Counted from the stretch's first letter, positions 44,348-55,287 are shown. The stretch: DNA of 58,986 nt from Verrucomicrobiota bacterium (GCA_009885995.1 VFJQ01000027.1:1-58986); one strand, 5' to 3'. Translations and numbers: made by a program. The notes: a model not told the origin generated them from the letters alone.

Positions 44348-45547
44348 TTAGTTGTGCAAGTTGAGCGACCCAGCGAGGCGAGGATCCTTCGTCGGGAAGA
44401 GGTAGTTCGCCGTCAGCTTCTTCAGGAACAGCCACGCGAGGATGCCGCCGATGCCCACAAGCGGGCAGATCGCATACGCGACATCGAGGAAGCTGAAACC
44501 GGTCTTCTTGAGCGTCGGGATCACGATGACAAAAATATCGAGAAGCTGCACGCCAATGATCCACATCGCGACGTAACGCAGGCGCTCCGGCGCCTTTTTC
44601 ACCCACTGCGTGAGCAGCACAGGGAACGGAAGGAAGAAGCGGCATACCACCAGAGCCGTGCTCAAGAAGTTCCAGTTCCCCTGGTTCCGGATGATGAAAT
44701 ACACGGTCTCTTCCGGGATGTTCGCATACCAGATGAGCATGTATTGCGAGTAGCCGATGTAGGCCCAGAAGATCGTGAAGGCCAACATGAACTTACCCAT
44801 GATGTGGTAATGCTCGGAGTTCACAACCTTGAGGTAACCCTTGGCCTTCAGCGCCGTGATGATGAGCACGATCAGCGACATCGAACTACCCGCGGCACCG
44901 GCAAAGAGATACACGCCCCACATGGTCGAGAACCAGTGGTAGTCGAGGCCCATCAGCCAGTCGAAGCCGGCGAAAGTGATCGTGAGCGCGACGGCAGGGA
45001 TGCCGCCGATGCCCAATTTGCGCATCGTCAAACTGTGCGAGGCCGCGCCGTCTTCGTCCTGCTTTGTCGAGTGCCTGCGAAGCGAAGTGACGATCCAGCT
45101 TACGACCACGAAGTAGAGCGCGACGCGCAGGAGGAAGAACCAGTGCGAGAGATACGGCTGCTTCTCATCGAGCAACACATCGACGCCGGGCTGCACGTCC
45201 CACCACTTCCACAGGATGCTCACGCAGCCGAGCAGCGGGAGGAAGAACACGAATAGAACAGGGAAGAGGCTCGCGACGTTCTCAACCTGCCTGCGGATGA
45301 CGACGGACCACTCGGAGTCGGTCGCGTGGTGCAGGCAGTTCCAGAATGATGCGCCCATGATGAGCGTGAAGAAAAATGAGAACGCGAACAGATACGTGTA
45401 GGCGAACTGCTCCTTGCCGACGACGAATGCACCGACCGCTGTGACCGCGAGCCCGGCGACGCCGGCGCCGAGCAGCACGTTCGGCAGGCCGCCGAGCTTG
45501 GAGGGGTCGAATTTCTCAGCTTCGGGTGCGTGCGCGTGATCGCTCAT
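44348..45547 (-). CDS. actF: Alternative complex III membrane subunit ActF
   Basis: 399 residues, about ten membrane helices. Consistent with the ActF quinone-binding-type membrane subunit of ACIII: ATDSEWSVVIRRQVENVASLF-type segment near the start, FDWLMGLDYHWFSTMWGVYL and FMLAFTIFWAYIGYSQYMLI in the middle, and WVKKAPERLRYVAMWIIGVQ near the end. It would form part of the quinol site or membrane module. Overlaps actE by 4 bp (ATGA). Confidence 0.93.
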   Translation of the reverse strand: MSDHAHAPEAEKFDPSKLGGLPNVLLGAGVAGLAVTAVGAFVVGKEQFAYTYLFAFSFFFTLIMGASFWNCLHHATDSEWSVVIRRQVENVASLFPVLFVFFLPLLGCVSILWKWWDVQPGVDVLLDEKQPYLSHWFFLLRVALYFVVVSWIVTSLRRHSTKQDEDGAASHSLTMRKLGIGGIPAVALTITFAGFDWLMGLDYHWFSTMWGVYLFAGAAGSSMSLIVLIITALKAKGYLKVVNSEHYHIMGKFMLAFTIFWAYIGYSQYMLIWYANIPEETVYFIIRNQGNWNFLSTALVVCRFFLPFPVLLTQWVKKAPERLRYVAMWIIGVQLLDIFVIVIPTLKKTGFSFLDVAYAICPLVGIGGILAWLFLKKLTANYLFPTKDPRLAGSLNLHN

Positions 45548-46233
45548 TTCTTGGCTGGCTGCTGAAGTTCCTTCTGCTTTTCCACCGGCAGATCTGCCAG
45601 CACGACACGCTGGCTCTTATGCAACGCGCGGACGTATGCGACGATCGCCCAGCGATCCTCGATTGCGATGTTGGGTCCATACGCGCCCATCGTGTTCTTG
45701 CCGTGCGTGATCGTGTTGAAAATCTGCCCGTCGGGCTGCTGGCGGATGCGGTCGTCCTGTAGGTTCGCGACCACGGCCCAGTTGGCGATCTGCTTCACCA
45801 CGCCGTTGCCGTCGCCAAGCATGCCGTGGCAGATCGCGCAGTTGATGTCGAAGCGCTCCTGTCCGCGATCAAGCAGCGCCGCATTCATCTCGACCGGTAT
45901 GCCGTCGCCATAGGCGTCGCCGACTCGTCCGGTGTGAAGGTAGTCGTTGAGGTTCGCAAAGCCGACGCTGTCGAGCGTGCCGTTCTTCGCGCCCGCCTGA
46001 AGGTAACGACCGGGCACCGTGTAGCCGAGCGGGATCGTGCCATCGACCGGCTTCCGCGCCGAGCGTCCATCCGCGAAGAAATTCGTCGAGTGCTGCGGCT
46101 GCATCTTCGGCTGATGATCCATGTCCCGGAAGATCTCGATTGGCGGCAGCTTCGAGGGTGAGCCACGGAAACCCGCCACGAACAGAACCGTCGCGACGCC
46201 GAGAATGAAGAGAGCGAAGAAAGTGCGGAGCAT
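45544..46233 (-). CDS. actE: Alternative complex III cytochrome c subunit ActE
   Basis: 229 residues. N-terminal lipoprotein-like or anchor segment (TFFALFILGVATVLFVAGF), then a single c-type heme site CAICHGMLGDGNG with downstream MGAYGPNI (candidate axial Met). ARRTTT-type repeats are absent. Typical ActE: a monoheme cytochrome that accepts electrons from the ActA/ActB module and hands them to the oxidase. Preceded by actD with a 3-bp gap. Confidence 0.93.
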   Translation of the reverse strand: MLRTFFALFILGVATVLFVAGFRGSPSKLPPIEIFRDMDHQPKMQPQHSTNFFADGRSARKPVDGTIPLGYTVPGRYLQAGAKNGTLDSVGFANLNDYLHTGRVGDAYGDGIPVEMNAALLDRGQERFDINCAICHGMLGDGNGVVKQIANWAVVANLQDDRIRQQPDGQIFNTITHGKNTMGAYGPNIAIEDRWAIVAYVRALHKSQRVVLADLPVEKQKELQQPAKK

Positions 46234-46236
46234 CGC

Positions 46237-46782
46237 TTAGTCGTGGATGAGCGTGACGTGTTTGCCGCCGATCGACTCGAGCAACTCGCGCGTTTTGGCT
46301 TCGTTGAACTTCGGGTCGCGCGATTCGATCACGAGGAAAAAGCCGTCGTCGCTCGCGCGCTCGAAACGCTTCCAGTTGAAGACCGGGTGATACCACATCG
46401 GCAGGCGGTTGAAGGCCATGATCGAGAAGACCGCGGTGACCGCCGAGAAGAGCACCGTCAACTCGAAGAAGATCGGCATGAATGCCGGGCTGGTGAAGAA
46501 GTTGAAGGGCTTGCCGTGGACGATCACCGGATAGATGCCGAACGACGGAACCATCGTCAGCACCAGGGCCGTGACCAGACCGGTTGTGCCGCCGACGAGC
46601 ACCGGCGCGCTGAGCCATGACTTGCCGAGGCCCATCGCCGCGTCCATGCCGTGGACGGGGAATGGCGTGTGAACGTCCCAACGCTTGAAGCCCGCGTCGC
46701 GAATCTTTTCTGCCGCGTGCAGCAGGTCGTGCGCGCTGTCGAACTCCGCCCCGAGACCATAGACTTTGCGATACTCTGCCAT
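46237..46782 (-). CDS. actD: Alternative complex III subunit ActD (DUF3341)
   Basis: 181 residues. DUF3341 pattern: VYGLGAEFDSAHDLLHAAEK, DAGFKRWDVHTPFPVHGMD at the cytoplasmic N-terminus, two hydrophobic helices (APVLVGGTTGLVTALVLTMV and around residues 95-120) and a C-terminal FFLVIESRDPKFNEAKTREL. A small structural membrane subunit. Gene spacing of 3 bp on each side. Confidence 0.94.
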   Translation of the reverse strand: MAEYRKVYGLGAEFDSAHDLLHAAEKIRDAGFKRWDVHTPFPVHGMDAAMGLGKSWLSAPVLVGGTTGLVTALVLTMVPSFGIYPVIVHGKPFNFFTSPAFMPIFFELTVLFSAVTAVFSIMAFNRLPMWYHPVFNWKRFERASDDGFFLVIESRDPKFNEAKTRELLESIGGKHVTLIHD

Positions 46783-46785
46783 CGG

Positions 46786-48185
<1,400 letters not shown>

Positions 48186-48186
<1 letters not shown>

Positions 48187-51100
48187 TATTGCGAACCTCC
48201 ATGCTTGGGTTCAGCGCCGTGGGCACCATGTGGATGTTTCGGTTGCGAATACGCGGCTGCTTTCGCGGCGTCAGGCATCTTCATGTTGGGGTTGCGGACA
48301 CGCGCGAGGTAGAGCACGCGAGACGCGACGTTGAGATACTTGAGCAACTCGTAAGCGCGCGGCCCCGAGCGCACCTTCGACACGTTCGACTCGGGATTCG
48401 AGATGTCGCCGAAGACGATCGCCTCGCTCGGGCAGGACTGCGCGCACGCAGCGGTGAAACTGTTCGCCGGGATGCGCACGTCTGCGCTGTCGCGGCCCTT
48501 CGCCTTCCCCGCGATCTTCGCTTCCTGGATGCGCTGCACGCAGAAGGTGCATTTCTCCATCACGCCGCGCATGCGCACGGTCACGTTCGGATTTTTGGAG
48601 AGCTTGAGCGTGTCTTCCATGCCGCGCTCGCTGACGAGGTTCCACTTCCGCAGCTCTTTGATCTGCCGCTCGTTGTAATCGAAGAAGTTGAACCGGCGGA
48701 CCTTGAACGGGCAGTTGTTCGCGCAATACCGCGTCCCGATACAGCGGTTGTATGCCATCACGTTCAGCCCGTCCTCGCTATGAACCGTCGCATTCACCGG
48801 GCACACCGTTTCGCACGGTGCGTTCTCGCAGTGCTGGCACATCATCGGTTGCGACACCATCTCGGGTTCGTCGGTTTCCTGATCGTATTTGCCGTCCGCG
48901 TTCGGCCCGCTGGCGAAGTAGCGGTCCGCACGAATCCAGTGCATCTCACGTCCGTCGAGAACCTGCCGCTTGCCGACGATCGGGATGTTGTTTTCCGCCT
49001 GGCAGGCGACCATGCACGCGCCGCAGCCGGTGCAGGCGTTCAAGTCCACGGTCATGCCCCACTGATGGATGTCGTTGAGCGGCGGGTGCGAGTAGAGCGA
49101 GCGGTTCTCGGGGATGTGTGCATCCATCCCGAACTTCTCCGCGAACTTCGGGTTCTCGTTATACTGCTTGAGAGTCCCCTCGCGGACGAGATCGCCGCCG
49201 CGGCCTTCCAGCGAGCCGTGCTCCTGCGTGATCGCCAGCGCGTAGTTACGCCCGACCGCGCGCACCTTTGCGCCGACGCGGATGTAGGGCTCGGCGGAAG
49301 TGGTGAGCGGATAGGCGTTGAAGCCACCGCTGACCATCGCATCGCCGAACACGTATTTCTCCGTCGTCGCCGCGACGCTGCCGACACGCCCTGCGGCGGT
49401 GCGACCGTAGCCGAGTGCGATCGTCAGCGAATTGTCCGCGCAACCCGGCACGATGAGCGCAGGAATCTCGATCTTTGCGCCATTCACGCTGACTTCGATC
49501 ACGTCGCCATTCGCCACGCCAAGTTTCGTCGCGCTCTTCGGGCTAATCCACGCGGCGTTGTCCCAAGTCAGCTTGCTGACCGGATCGGGAAATTCTTGCA
49601 GCCAGCCGTTGTTCGCGTAGCGGCCGTCGTCGATCGACGAGTCCGCGGTAAGCACGATCTCAAAGGATTCCGCATCCGGCGCAGGCAGCGAAAGATTCTC
49701 CGCGACGAGCTTCGCGACCGCGTCCGCATTGAGCGTCGGGGCGCTCGCATCCCGCGCGCTGCCGGGCTGAAATCCGTAGTAGAGAAATTTCGGCCAGTCG
49801 GTCGCAAAGTCGGTCGTCTTGGTGAACTGCTTGAACGTCTCCTGCACCAACTCCGGTCCCTTCGGCTTCGGCTGACCGGCAAATTTCGCGAGCACATCCA
49901 GCTCCGACCAACCGCCGAAGAGCGGCAGGATCATCGGCTGCACCGCCACGTAGCTGCCGTCGAGCGCACGACCATCGCCCCACGCTTCGAGGTAGTGCGC
50001 GAGCGGCGCGTGCCACGTCGCAGACGGCGCCGTCTCGTCTTCGTTCGTCCCGACACGGATCACCGTCGCGTTCTTGAGCTTCGCGGCAAAATCGAGATCG
50101 CCCGGCGCGTTATAAGCCGGGTTGCCGCCGACGATGACGAGCGTCTTCACCGTCTTGTCGTCGAGCGCTTTCGCGAGTTCCGCGATCGACGCTGCGGGCT
50201 TCGCCTGCACCTTCACCGTGCCGAGCGTCTTTCCGAGATTTCCGAGCGCTGCGTTCACTGCAAAGCCGAGCGCCTGGATCGCCGGCCGCTGGCGTTCGCC
50301 GACGACCACGAGGCTCGCGCCTTTGTGCGCCGCGAGATCAACCGCGCATTCCTTCACCCACTCCGCTGAAAACTTCACCGCCGCTTTCGGCGCGCCGCCG
50401 AGGACCGTCTTGAGCGCCACATCGCCCGTCGCCACGGCGAGTTCACTTGCGAGCTGGAGCAAAAACGCGCCGACCTGCGATGCCGGAACGCGCAGTCGAT
50501 GATCCGCCATCCCGCCGGTCACCGTGTAGCGGTTTTCGACGACGTAGAGCCGATTCATCTTATTGCCGCCGTCCACGCTCCTGCGCTTCGCGTAAGCGCG
50601 CGTGTCGTCGGTCGCCGAGTCCTGGCCGAGGAAGTCGGCGTCGAGCGCCAGAATCACGTTTGCCTTGGAAAAATCAGCTTTCGCGAGCACATCGGCACCG
50701 AATGTCGCCTTCGCAGCCGTCGCCGCAGCGGCATTGCCCACCGGTTCATAAACCGCCCACATCGCTTTCGGAAATTTCTTCGCGATCTCGCCGCGCAACC
50801 GCTCGCGCGAAGGCGAAGAACTCTCCTCGAGCAGAAACGCCAGCCCGCTTCCATCTCCCGCTTTCGCCACGATCTCATCGATCGACTTCTCGAAAGCTTC
50901 CGCCGAAATCGCCTTACCCGCGTGCTTGAACTCCCGAGCCCGATCCGGGTCGTAGAGATCGAGGATCGACGCCTGTTCATAGAGCCCGCTCGCCCCACCG
51001 CTCACCGGATGCAACGGGTTGCCCTCGATCTTCGTCGGCCGGCCATCGTGCGTCTGCGCGATCAGCGGCGAGAAGCCCTTCCGCGTCGGCATCGACGTCG

Positions 51101-51398
51101 CAAAAAACAGCGCCTTGCCTGGGATCGACCACTCCACGCCGCGCGTGAACGGCACGAGTTGCTTCTCCGGTCGCCGGCACGCCGCGAGCGACAGCCCCGC
51201 CAGCGCAGACGACGCCCCCATCAGTCGCAGAAACGCGCGCCGCGAAACATCGCCCCCCTCGAGCTCCGAAGCACCCTGCGGAAACTCCCGCTCGAGCCAC
51301 CCGCGAAACTCCGGCGTATCGCCGAGTTGCCCAAGCGAACGCCAATATTTGCGCCCGCCGGCTTCTTCCTTGGGATGAATGATAACGCGCTTGCTCAT
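48186..51398 (-). CDS. actB: Alternative complex III subunit ActB (Mo-enzyme-like with FeS domain)
   Basis: 1,070 residues. A twin-arginine signal ([20 protein letters not shown], residues ~52-71). A large molybdopterin-oxidoreductase-like region follows, without an obvious FeS cluster or Mo ligand at its start. The C-terminal ~300 residues are ferredoxin-like with four cysteine sets: [35 protein letters not shown] and CTFC...CAQSC. In ACIII this pair is fused as ActB and relays electrons from quinol to the hemes of ActA. The Mo cofactor is not expected to be used. The longest gene of the locus. Confidence 0.96.
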
Positions 51399-51402
51399 CG
51401 AT

Positions 51403-52077
51403 TTAGCGGTGACACCCCGCGCAGTTCTTGTCCGGCGGATTGATCTTCCATGCAGCCTTCAGCTCGGTCCCGAGCCGCGTCTGCGCCTCCGTGACCGACT
51501 CGCCTTCCTTTGTCGCTGGCTCCCAGCCCAAATGCGTCACCTCAGCCACCGGCCGCAGCGCCGTCTCCGGGTTGCGATGGCACGTCAGGCAGAAATCCAT
51601 CGAGTGCGACTTCGCGTGCTCGACCACTTCCATCTTGTCCACCCGCCCGTGACACTCCACGCACGACACGCCGCGGTTCACATGCGCCGCGTGATTGAAA
51701 TACACGTAGTCCGGCGTCTTGTGGATTTGGATCCACTGGATCGGCTTGCCCGTCTGCCAGCTCTCGCGCACCGCCGCCAGCTTCGGATTGGCCGCCTGCA
51801 CCTGCGTGTGACAGTTCATGCACACCTGCGTAGTAGGGATATTCGAGTGCGCCGCCGTCTCCACAAAGCTGTGACAATACCGGCAATCCATCCCGAGCTG
51901 CCCCGCATGGATCTTGTGCGAAAAGGGCACCGGCTGCACCGGGGCGTAGCCCACCCGCGTATATTTCGGCGTGAAATAATACCACATCCCCGAGCTCACC
52001 GCCCCGCCCAGCACAGCGAGAATCACGATGAGCTTGAGCGGTATCCAGTTCGAGCTACGTGGGAAAATGTTCGCCAT
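51403..52077 (-). CDS. actA: Alternative complex III pentaheme cytochrome c ActA
   Basis: 224 residues. N-terminal membrane anchor (LKLIVILAVLGGAVSSGMWY) and five c-type heme sites: CRYCH, CMNCH, CVECH, CLTCH and CAGCH. Several other His residues (FSHKIHAG, FNHAAHV, HAKSHSMD) can serve as distal ligands. It collects electrons from ActB. It is the first gene of the operon, preceded by a candidate promoter (52141-52169) and a palindromic site (52177-52194). Its stop lies 4 bp before actB. Confidence 0.96.
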   Translation of the reverse strand: MANIFPRSSNWIPLKLIVILAVLGGAVSSGMWYYFTPKYTRVGYAPVQPVPFSHKIHAGQLGMDCRYCHSFVETAAHSNIPTTQVCMNCHTQVQAANPKLAAVRESWQTGKPIQWIQIHKTPDYVYFNHAAHVNRGVSCVECHGRVDKMEVVEHAKSHSMDFCLTCHRNPETALRPVAEVTHLGWEPATKEGESVTEAQTRLGTELKAAWKINPPDKNCAGCHR

Positions 52078-52140
52078 CGGTCAGGGCTGAAACGTGAAAA
52101 AATGAGGCTTGGGCGGTCGTGCCGGCATCGAAGGGCGCGG

Positions 52141-52169
52141 TTTGTAAAATTTTCGGGAGGTCATTGCAA
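52141..52169 (-). promoter_or_regulatory. Candidate sigma-70 promoter of the respiratory operon
   Basis: On the minus strand TTGCAA (52164-52169) and TACAAA (52141-52146) are spaced 17 bp apart, giving a predicted start near 52134, about 57 nt upstream of the actA ATG. Pattern match only. Confidence 0.45.
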
Positions 52170-52176
52170 GCGGAGT

Positions 52177-52194
52177 TTGTGAAAAATTTCACAA
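52177..52194. promoter_or_regulatory. CRP/FNR-family-type operator upstream of actA
   Basis: TTGTGAAAAATTTCACAA: 8-bp perfect inverted arms with a 2-nt centre, containing TGTGA-N6-TCACA, the classic CRP half-site pair. Its centre is ~108 bp upstream of actA and ~51.5 bp upstream of the predicted transcription start. A CRP/FNR-family regulator responding to oxygen, redox or energy state is plausible. No regulator gene is in the window. Confidence 0.55.
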
Positions 52195-52321
52195 GCCTCG
52201 CCGTCCCACCGGCCAACTGCATGGGTTGCATGTCTGACGTCGGCACTTGCGGGGCGGACCTTTTGAGAGCTTTTCCCGGGTTTGGCAATCAAATGTGGCC
52301 GAAATTCTTTCGCCCTTATGG

Positions 52322-52341
52322 GGCCTCAAAAGTTTGAGGCC
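52322..52341. repeat. Perfect palindrome GGCCTCAAA-AG-TTTGAGGCC
   Basis: A 9-bp stem with a 2-nt spacer between the actA promoter region and tRNA-Leu. No U-run follows on either strand. Could be a terminator-like structure for the tRNA or an operator. The 430-bp gap 52078-52507 holds no convincing gene. Confidence 0.4.
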
Positions 52342-52389
52342 TGAACAGGCGAATGTGGCACATGTCGTTCACTCAACAAGGACGACACG

Positions 52390-52408
52390 GGCACCGTAAA
52401 GCGGTGCC
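52390..52408. repeat. Hairpin GGCACCG-TAAAG-CGGTGCC
   Basis: A perfect 7-bp stem with a 5-nt loop, 100 bp after the 3' end of tRNA-Leu on the minus strand. REP-like in character; another short hairpin (GAAGCA-A-TGCTTC, around 52429-52441) lies nearby. Confidence 0.4.
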
Positions 52409-52507
52409 GGCCACGAAAAACAAAGAGAAGCAATGCTTCCGGAACCAAGCCTGTGGGATGCTGTGCGCAGGTTGATCCGAGTGACTCGGCCTCACACATT
52501 TGTGCGG

Positions 52508-52592
52508 TAGCGGTGGCGGGACTCGAACCCGCACGGGAGTAACCCCCCAGCAGATTTTAAGTCTGCTGCGTCTGCCATTTCGCCACACCGCC
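52508..52592 (-). tRNA. tRNA-Leu (anticodon TAA)
   Basis: The reverse complement folds as an 85-nt class II tRNA. The acceptor GGCGGTG pairs with CACCGCT (G-U at 1-72), the anticodon stem GCAGA/TCTGC encloses loop CTTAAAA giving TAA, a long variable arm follows (TGGGGGGTTACTCCCGT), then the T arm GCGGG-TTCGAGT-CCCGC and discriminator A. An integrase gene begins 92 bp from its 5' end. Confidence 0.95.
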
Positions 52593-52653
52593 AACTAGGC
52601 TTTTCACTCTGTAAATGAGCCGCACTTGCGGCCTTCGCTCGCTTCTCTCTTGT

Positions 52654-52677
52654 TTTGTGCAAGAGTTTGTGCAAGAG
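52654..52677. repeat. Integrase-arm-type repeats, left end, pair 1
   Basis: Two exact tandem copies of TTTGTGCAAGAG (52654-52665, 52666-52677), immediately upstream of the integrase ATG at 52685. Their position would also suit autorepression of the integrase promoter. Confidence 0.7.
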
Positions 52678-52684
52678 TCACGGC

Positions 52685-53983
52685 ATGAAAAGCATTGAAA
52701 CAAAAGCGAGCAACGCGGGCCGTGATGAGGCTTGCACAAACGTCTTGCACAGCGCGCAGTTTGCAGCGGCGCGTGATTCACGCAACCGCCGAGTTCCCGG
52801 CCTCTGCACACGCAACGGCAGATTCTACGCGGTCCTTTGGGCGGATCGCGGCGACGGTCGCAAGGGCGCGCGCCGGTTCCCGCTGCTCGATGAGGCCGGC
52901 GAACCGATCCGCTCCCTCGCGCCAGCGAAGGCCGCGCTCGATGGGCTGAAATCTCAGCGACATGAGGCCAAGTTGCCGAAGGCTGGACGCCGCCCCACGT
53001 TCGCCGACTTCGCCGCGCAGTATCTCGGCATGGCTTCCACCCTCGCCAAGAAAGCCCGCACCGTGAACAACGAGACGCAAGCCCTCTCGCGCTGGTCGGC
53101 GCACTTGGGCGGCTTTCGGCTCGATGAGATCAAGACTCCGATCATCAAGAGCTATGCCGAGACTCGCCAGCGCAAGGGCGGCTGCGAGCTTGGCGGACGG
53201 CATTTCGACGCCGCGCACCCGCGCACCGTCTCACTCGATTTCGTCGCGCTGCGGAATGTCCTGCGCGCGGCAGAGGACGCCGGCCATCTCGATGCGCTGC
53301 CGAAGTTCCCGAAGATCGCCAAGGTAGAGACGCCGCGCCGTTCGCTCATCTCCCCTGCTCAACTGCAAAGCCTTCTCGCCGGCTGTCTCGCGACCAAAGC
53401 GGACGGTGCGCCGCTGACCAAGAACGGCGAGCAACTGCGCGACTTCCTCCGCTTCCTCGCCTTCACCGGCGCGCGCGAGCAGGAAGCCCTTGGTGTCCGT
53501 TGGGCGCACGTCGATTTCGAGGGCGGGCGCGTCTTCATCGGTGCGCCGGATGATTTCGAGGCGGCGGCATTCAGCATCGGCACCGGCGGCACGTCGAAAA
53601 ACGGCGGCTCTCGCGCCGTCGATTTCAACCCAAAGCTCGCCGAGTTGCTGCGCGAGTTGCGTGCGCGGCGCGCGCCGGATTCGTCGTTTGTCTTCCCGAG
53701 TCCGCAGCGCGGCGAGAAGGACATTCCGGCCAAGAGCCTGCGCGAGTCGTTGAAGGCGGTGCGCGCGCACGTTGGCTTGCCGAAGTTCGGCTTTCACCAT
53801 CTGCGCGTTTATTTCATCAGCTACGCGGTGATGAGCGGCGTTGATTTTATGACCCTCGCGAAATGGGTCGGGCATCGCGATGGCGGCGTGCTCATCGGCA
53901 AGGTGTATGGGGACATTGCCAAGGATCACGCGCGGCGTGCGGCTGCCAACGTCACCTTCGGCATCGCCGCCGTGGCGGCGTGA
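52685..53983 (+). CDS. Tyrosine recombinase/integrase
   Basis: 432 residues from ATG 52685; the upstream in-frame codons only read through the tandem repeat. N-terminal arm-binding region, a SAM-like core-binding domain (FADFAAQYLGMASTLAKKA, about residues 100-190), and a catalytic domain with Arg in TGAREQEALGVRW (~residue 263), HHLR (~370), WVGHRD (~395) and the nucleophile Tyr in GKVYGD (~407). It would integrate and excise the element, with tRNA-Leu as a probable target. The 3' end is followed by a hairpin and the convergent HTH gene. The L2 repeat pair lies within its 5' coding region. Confidence 0.92.
   Translation: MKSIETKASNAGRDEACTNVLHSAQFAAARDSRNRRVPGLCTRNGRFYAVLWADRGDGRKGARRFPLLDEAGEPIRSLAPAKAALDGLKSQRHEAKLPKAGRRPTFADFAAQYLGMASTLAKKARTVNNETQALSRWSAHLGGFRLDEIKTPIIKSYAETRQRKGGCELGGRHFDAAHPRTVSLDFVALRNVLRAAEDAGHLDALPKFPKIAKVETPRRSLISPAQLQSLLAGCLATKADGAPLTKNGEQLRDFLRFLAFTGAREQEALGVRWAHVDFEGGRVFIGAPDDFEAAAFSIGTGGTSKNGGSRAVDFNPKLAELLRELRARRAPDSSFVFPSPQRGEKDIPAKSLRESLKAVRAHVGLPKFGFHHLRVYFISYAVMSGVDFMTLAKWVGHRDGGVLIGKVYGDIAKDHARRAAANVTFGIAAVAA
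52731..52752. repeat. Integrase-arm-type repeats, left end, pair 2
   Basis: CTTGCACAA at 52731-52739 and CTTGCACAG at 52744-52752, 13 bp apart, in the opposite orientation to pair 1 and inside the 5' end of the integrase reading frame. Confidence 0.65.
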
Positions 53984-54036
53984 TGCGCGAAGTTCCCGGC
54001 ACCGTGCGAAAAGTCCGTCACACCCGTCATGCCGCC

Positions 54037-54065
54037 CGCCGGCCTTGTGCTCATGCGGGCCGGCG
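54037..54065. terminator. Hairpin between convergent integrase and HTH genes
   Basis: CGCCGGCC/GGCCGGCG, an 8-bp stem with a 13-nt loop, in the 120-bp gap between the integrase stop and the convergent HTH stop. No U-tract, so a bidirectional barrier is only possible. GTCCGTCA copies flank it at 54013 and 54099. Confidence 0.4.
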
Positions 54066-54103
54066 CGTGACACCGGGGCGGCTGGCGTTCGTCACGGAGT
54101 CCG

Positions 54104-54586
54104 TCACCAGTGCCGCGCCCGGACTCGCATTAGGGCGATGAGATTTGAGACAAACCTCCCGAGCCGCCTGCCAGCGTGTTCAATTTCCGCGAGCTGCGAT
54201 GGGTTCACCTTGCCCTCAATCGCATTGGCGAGTGCGGAAAGCTTTGTTTCCGTGCGGCGCAATGCGCGGACTAGTAGCTGCACGTTGCTGAGTCGCCTTT
54301 TGCGTTTTGCCGATTGCTTGCGCCTGCCCTTTTTATGGGCCGCGCGCTCGCGAATCCACTGACGAGTTTCGGGCAGATCAAACCAAGCGAAGTGGTATCC
54401 GTTCGTTGAACGCTGGACACCGGGGATGCCGGCTTTTGCGAGTCGTGACAGTTGGCGCGGTGTAAGCCCGACTTCCGCAGCGACTTCCTGAACTTTTAGC
54501 CGCCGTGGATTTGACACGGCGTTGTCGCCTTTATGCGGGGTAGCTTTGGCGGCTTTCAGAGGAAGCGGCATTGTAGAATGTGACAT
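54104..54586 (-). CDS. HTH DNA-binding protein with basic coiled region
   Basis: 160 residues from ATG 54586 (ATG 54571 also possible). A MerR/excisionase-like helix-turn-helix occupies residues ~30-75: LKVQEVAAEVGLTPRQLSRL with the wing-like YHFAWFDLPETRQWIRER. A very basic linker (KKGRRKQSAKRKRR) and helices follow. Probably an Xis-type or regulatory protein for the integrated element. It is divergent from the next HTH gene; the spacer between their start codons is 30 bp or less and carries a direct repeat TGTGACA TGTGACA near 54580-54593. Confidence 0.78.
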   Translation of the reverse strand: MSHSTMPLPLKAAKATPHKGDNAVSNPRRLKVQEVAAEVGLTPRQLSRLAKAGIPGVQRSTNGYHFAWFDLPETRQWIRERAAHKKGRRKQSAKRKRRLSNVQLLVRALRRTETKLSALANAIEGKVNPSQLAEIEHAGRRLGRFVSNLIALMRVRARHW

Positions 54587-54616
54587 GTGACACTACTGGA
54601 CGCGGTGATAAGTGTT

Positions 54617-54904
54617 ATGAAAAGCCAAACCTTATCAATCGAAAGTGGTGATGCCGGCGTGCCGCTCGCCGCGCATCCTCCGCTCGCACTAGATCAATTC
54701 ATGCGGCAGAGCGGCCTCAGCCCTGCAACCGTGTGGCGTTACCGAAAGCGAAACTGGCTGGCGGTTATCACCATCGCGGGCAGGCACTACATCACCCGCG
54801 AGGGCATCGCCGAGTTTAACCGCCGCGCGGCTGCTGGCGAGTTCGCCGGCACCGTGGCGAATCCGTCCGTGCATCGCGCGAGCAAGGAAGGCGGTGCGAA
54901 GTGA
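54617..54904 (+). CDS. Small HTH protein (AlpA/excisionase-like)
   Basis: 95 residues from ATG 54617; a GTG at 54587 would give 105. The middle has a helix-turn-helix-like segment, LDQFMRQSGLSPATVWRYRK, followed by a wing (AGRHYITREGIAEFNRRA), typical of AlpA/MerR small regulators. It leads the rightward operon and its stop overlaps the next gene (GTGA), so it may control primase expression in the same way as in PICI-type elements. No residue-level confirmation of family. Confidence 0.75.
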   Translation: MKSQTLSIESGDAGVPLAAHPPLALDQFMRQSGLSPATVWRYRKRNWLAVITIAGRHYITREGIAEFNRRAAAGEFAGTVANPSVHRASKEGGAK

Positions 54905-55287
54905 GACAAGGCGAGCTTTTCAAAGTGTGTCCGCCTGCGCTGCCAGCGGCGGTTCTCGAAACGCTTTCTCACGAGGAAATCGAGCTGGCGCAAACGATGC
55001 CGGCGGGCCGCGAGTTTGCTTCCGCACTTTCCTTCCTGCGCCGCACTCCGCTGGTCGTTCGTGCCTTCATCGAGGAAGCCCGCGCACTCATCGCCGAGAC
55101 GCCGCACGCTGCGGTTGCTGTTGAGGAAGTGCTTTGCCGTCTGCGGCGACGGCATCGGATTCGCGTGACGAATTACAAGGGCTTGTTCTCGCGCTGGCTT
55201 CCGAGGCTGCTTCCCGAGCTGACGGCGCGCACGGCATATCGTCGAAGCAAGTTCTCACCGATCCTCGCGAAGTGGCAGGGGCAATGA
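54901..55287 (+). CDS. Small helical protein of the element
   Basis: 128 residues from GTG 54901, overlapping the previous stop (GTGA) and ending in an ATGA overlap with the primase gene. A charged helical protein (EEIELAQTMPAGREF; VVRAFIEEARALIAE; RRRHRIRVTNYKGLFSRWLP). No known domain. Its coupling to the primase suggests a partner in replication. Confidence 0.75.
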   Translation: MRQGELFKVCPPALPAAVLETLSHEEIELAQTMPAGREFASALSFLRRTPLVVRAFIEEARALIAETPHAAVAVEEVLCRLRRRHRIRVTNYKGLFSRWLPRLLPELTARTAYRRSKFSPILAKWQGQ

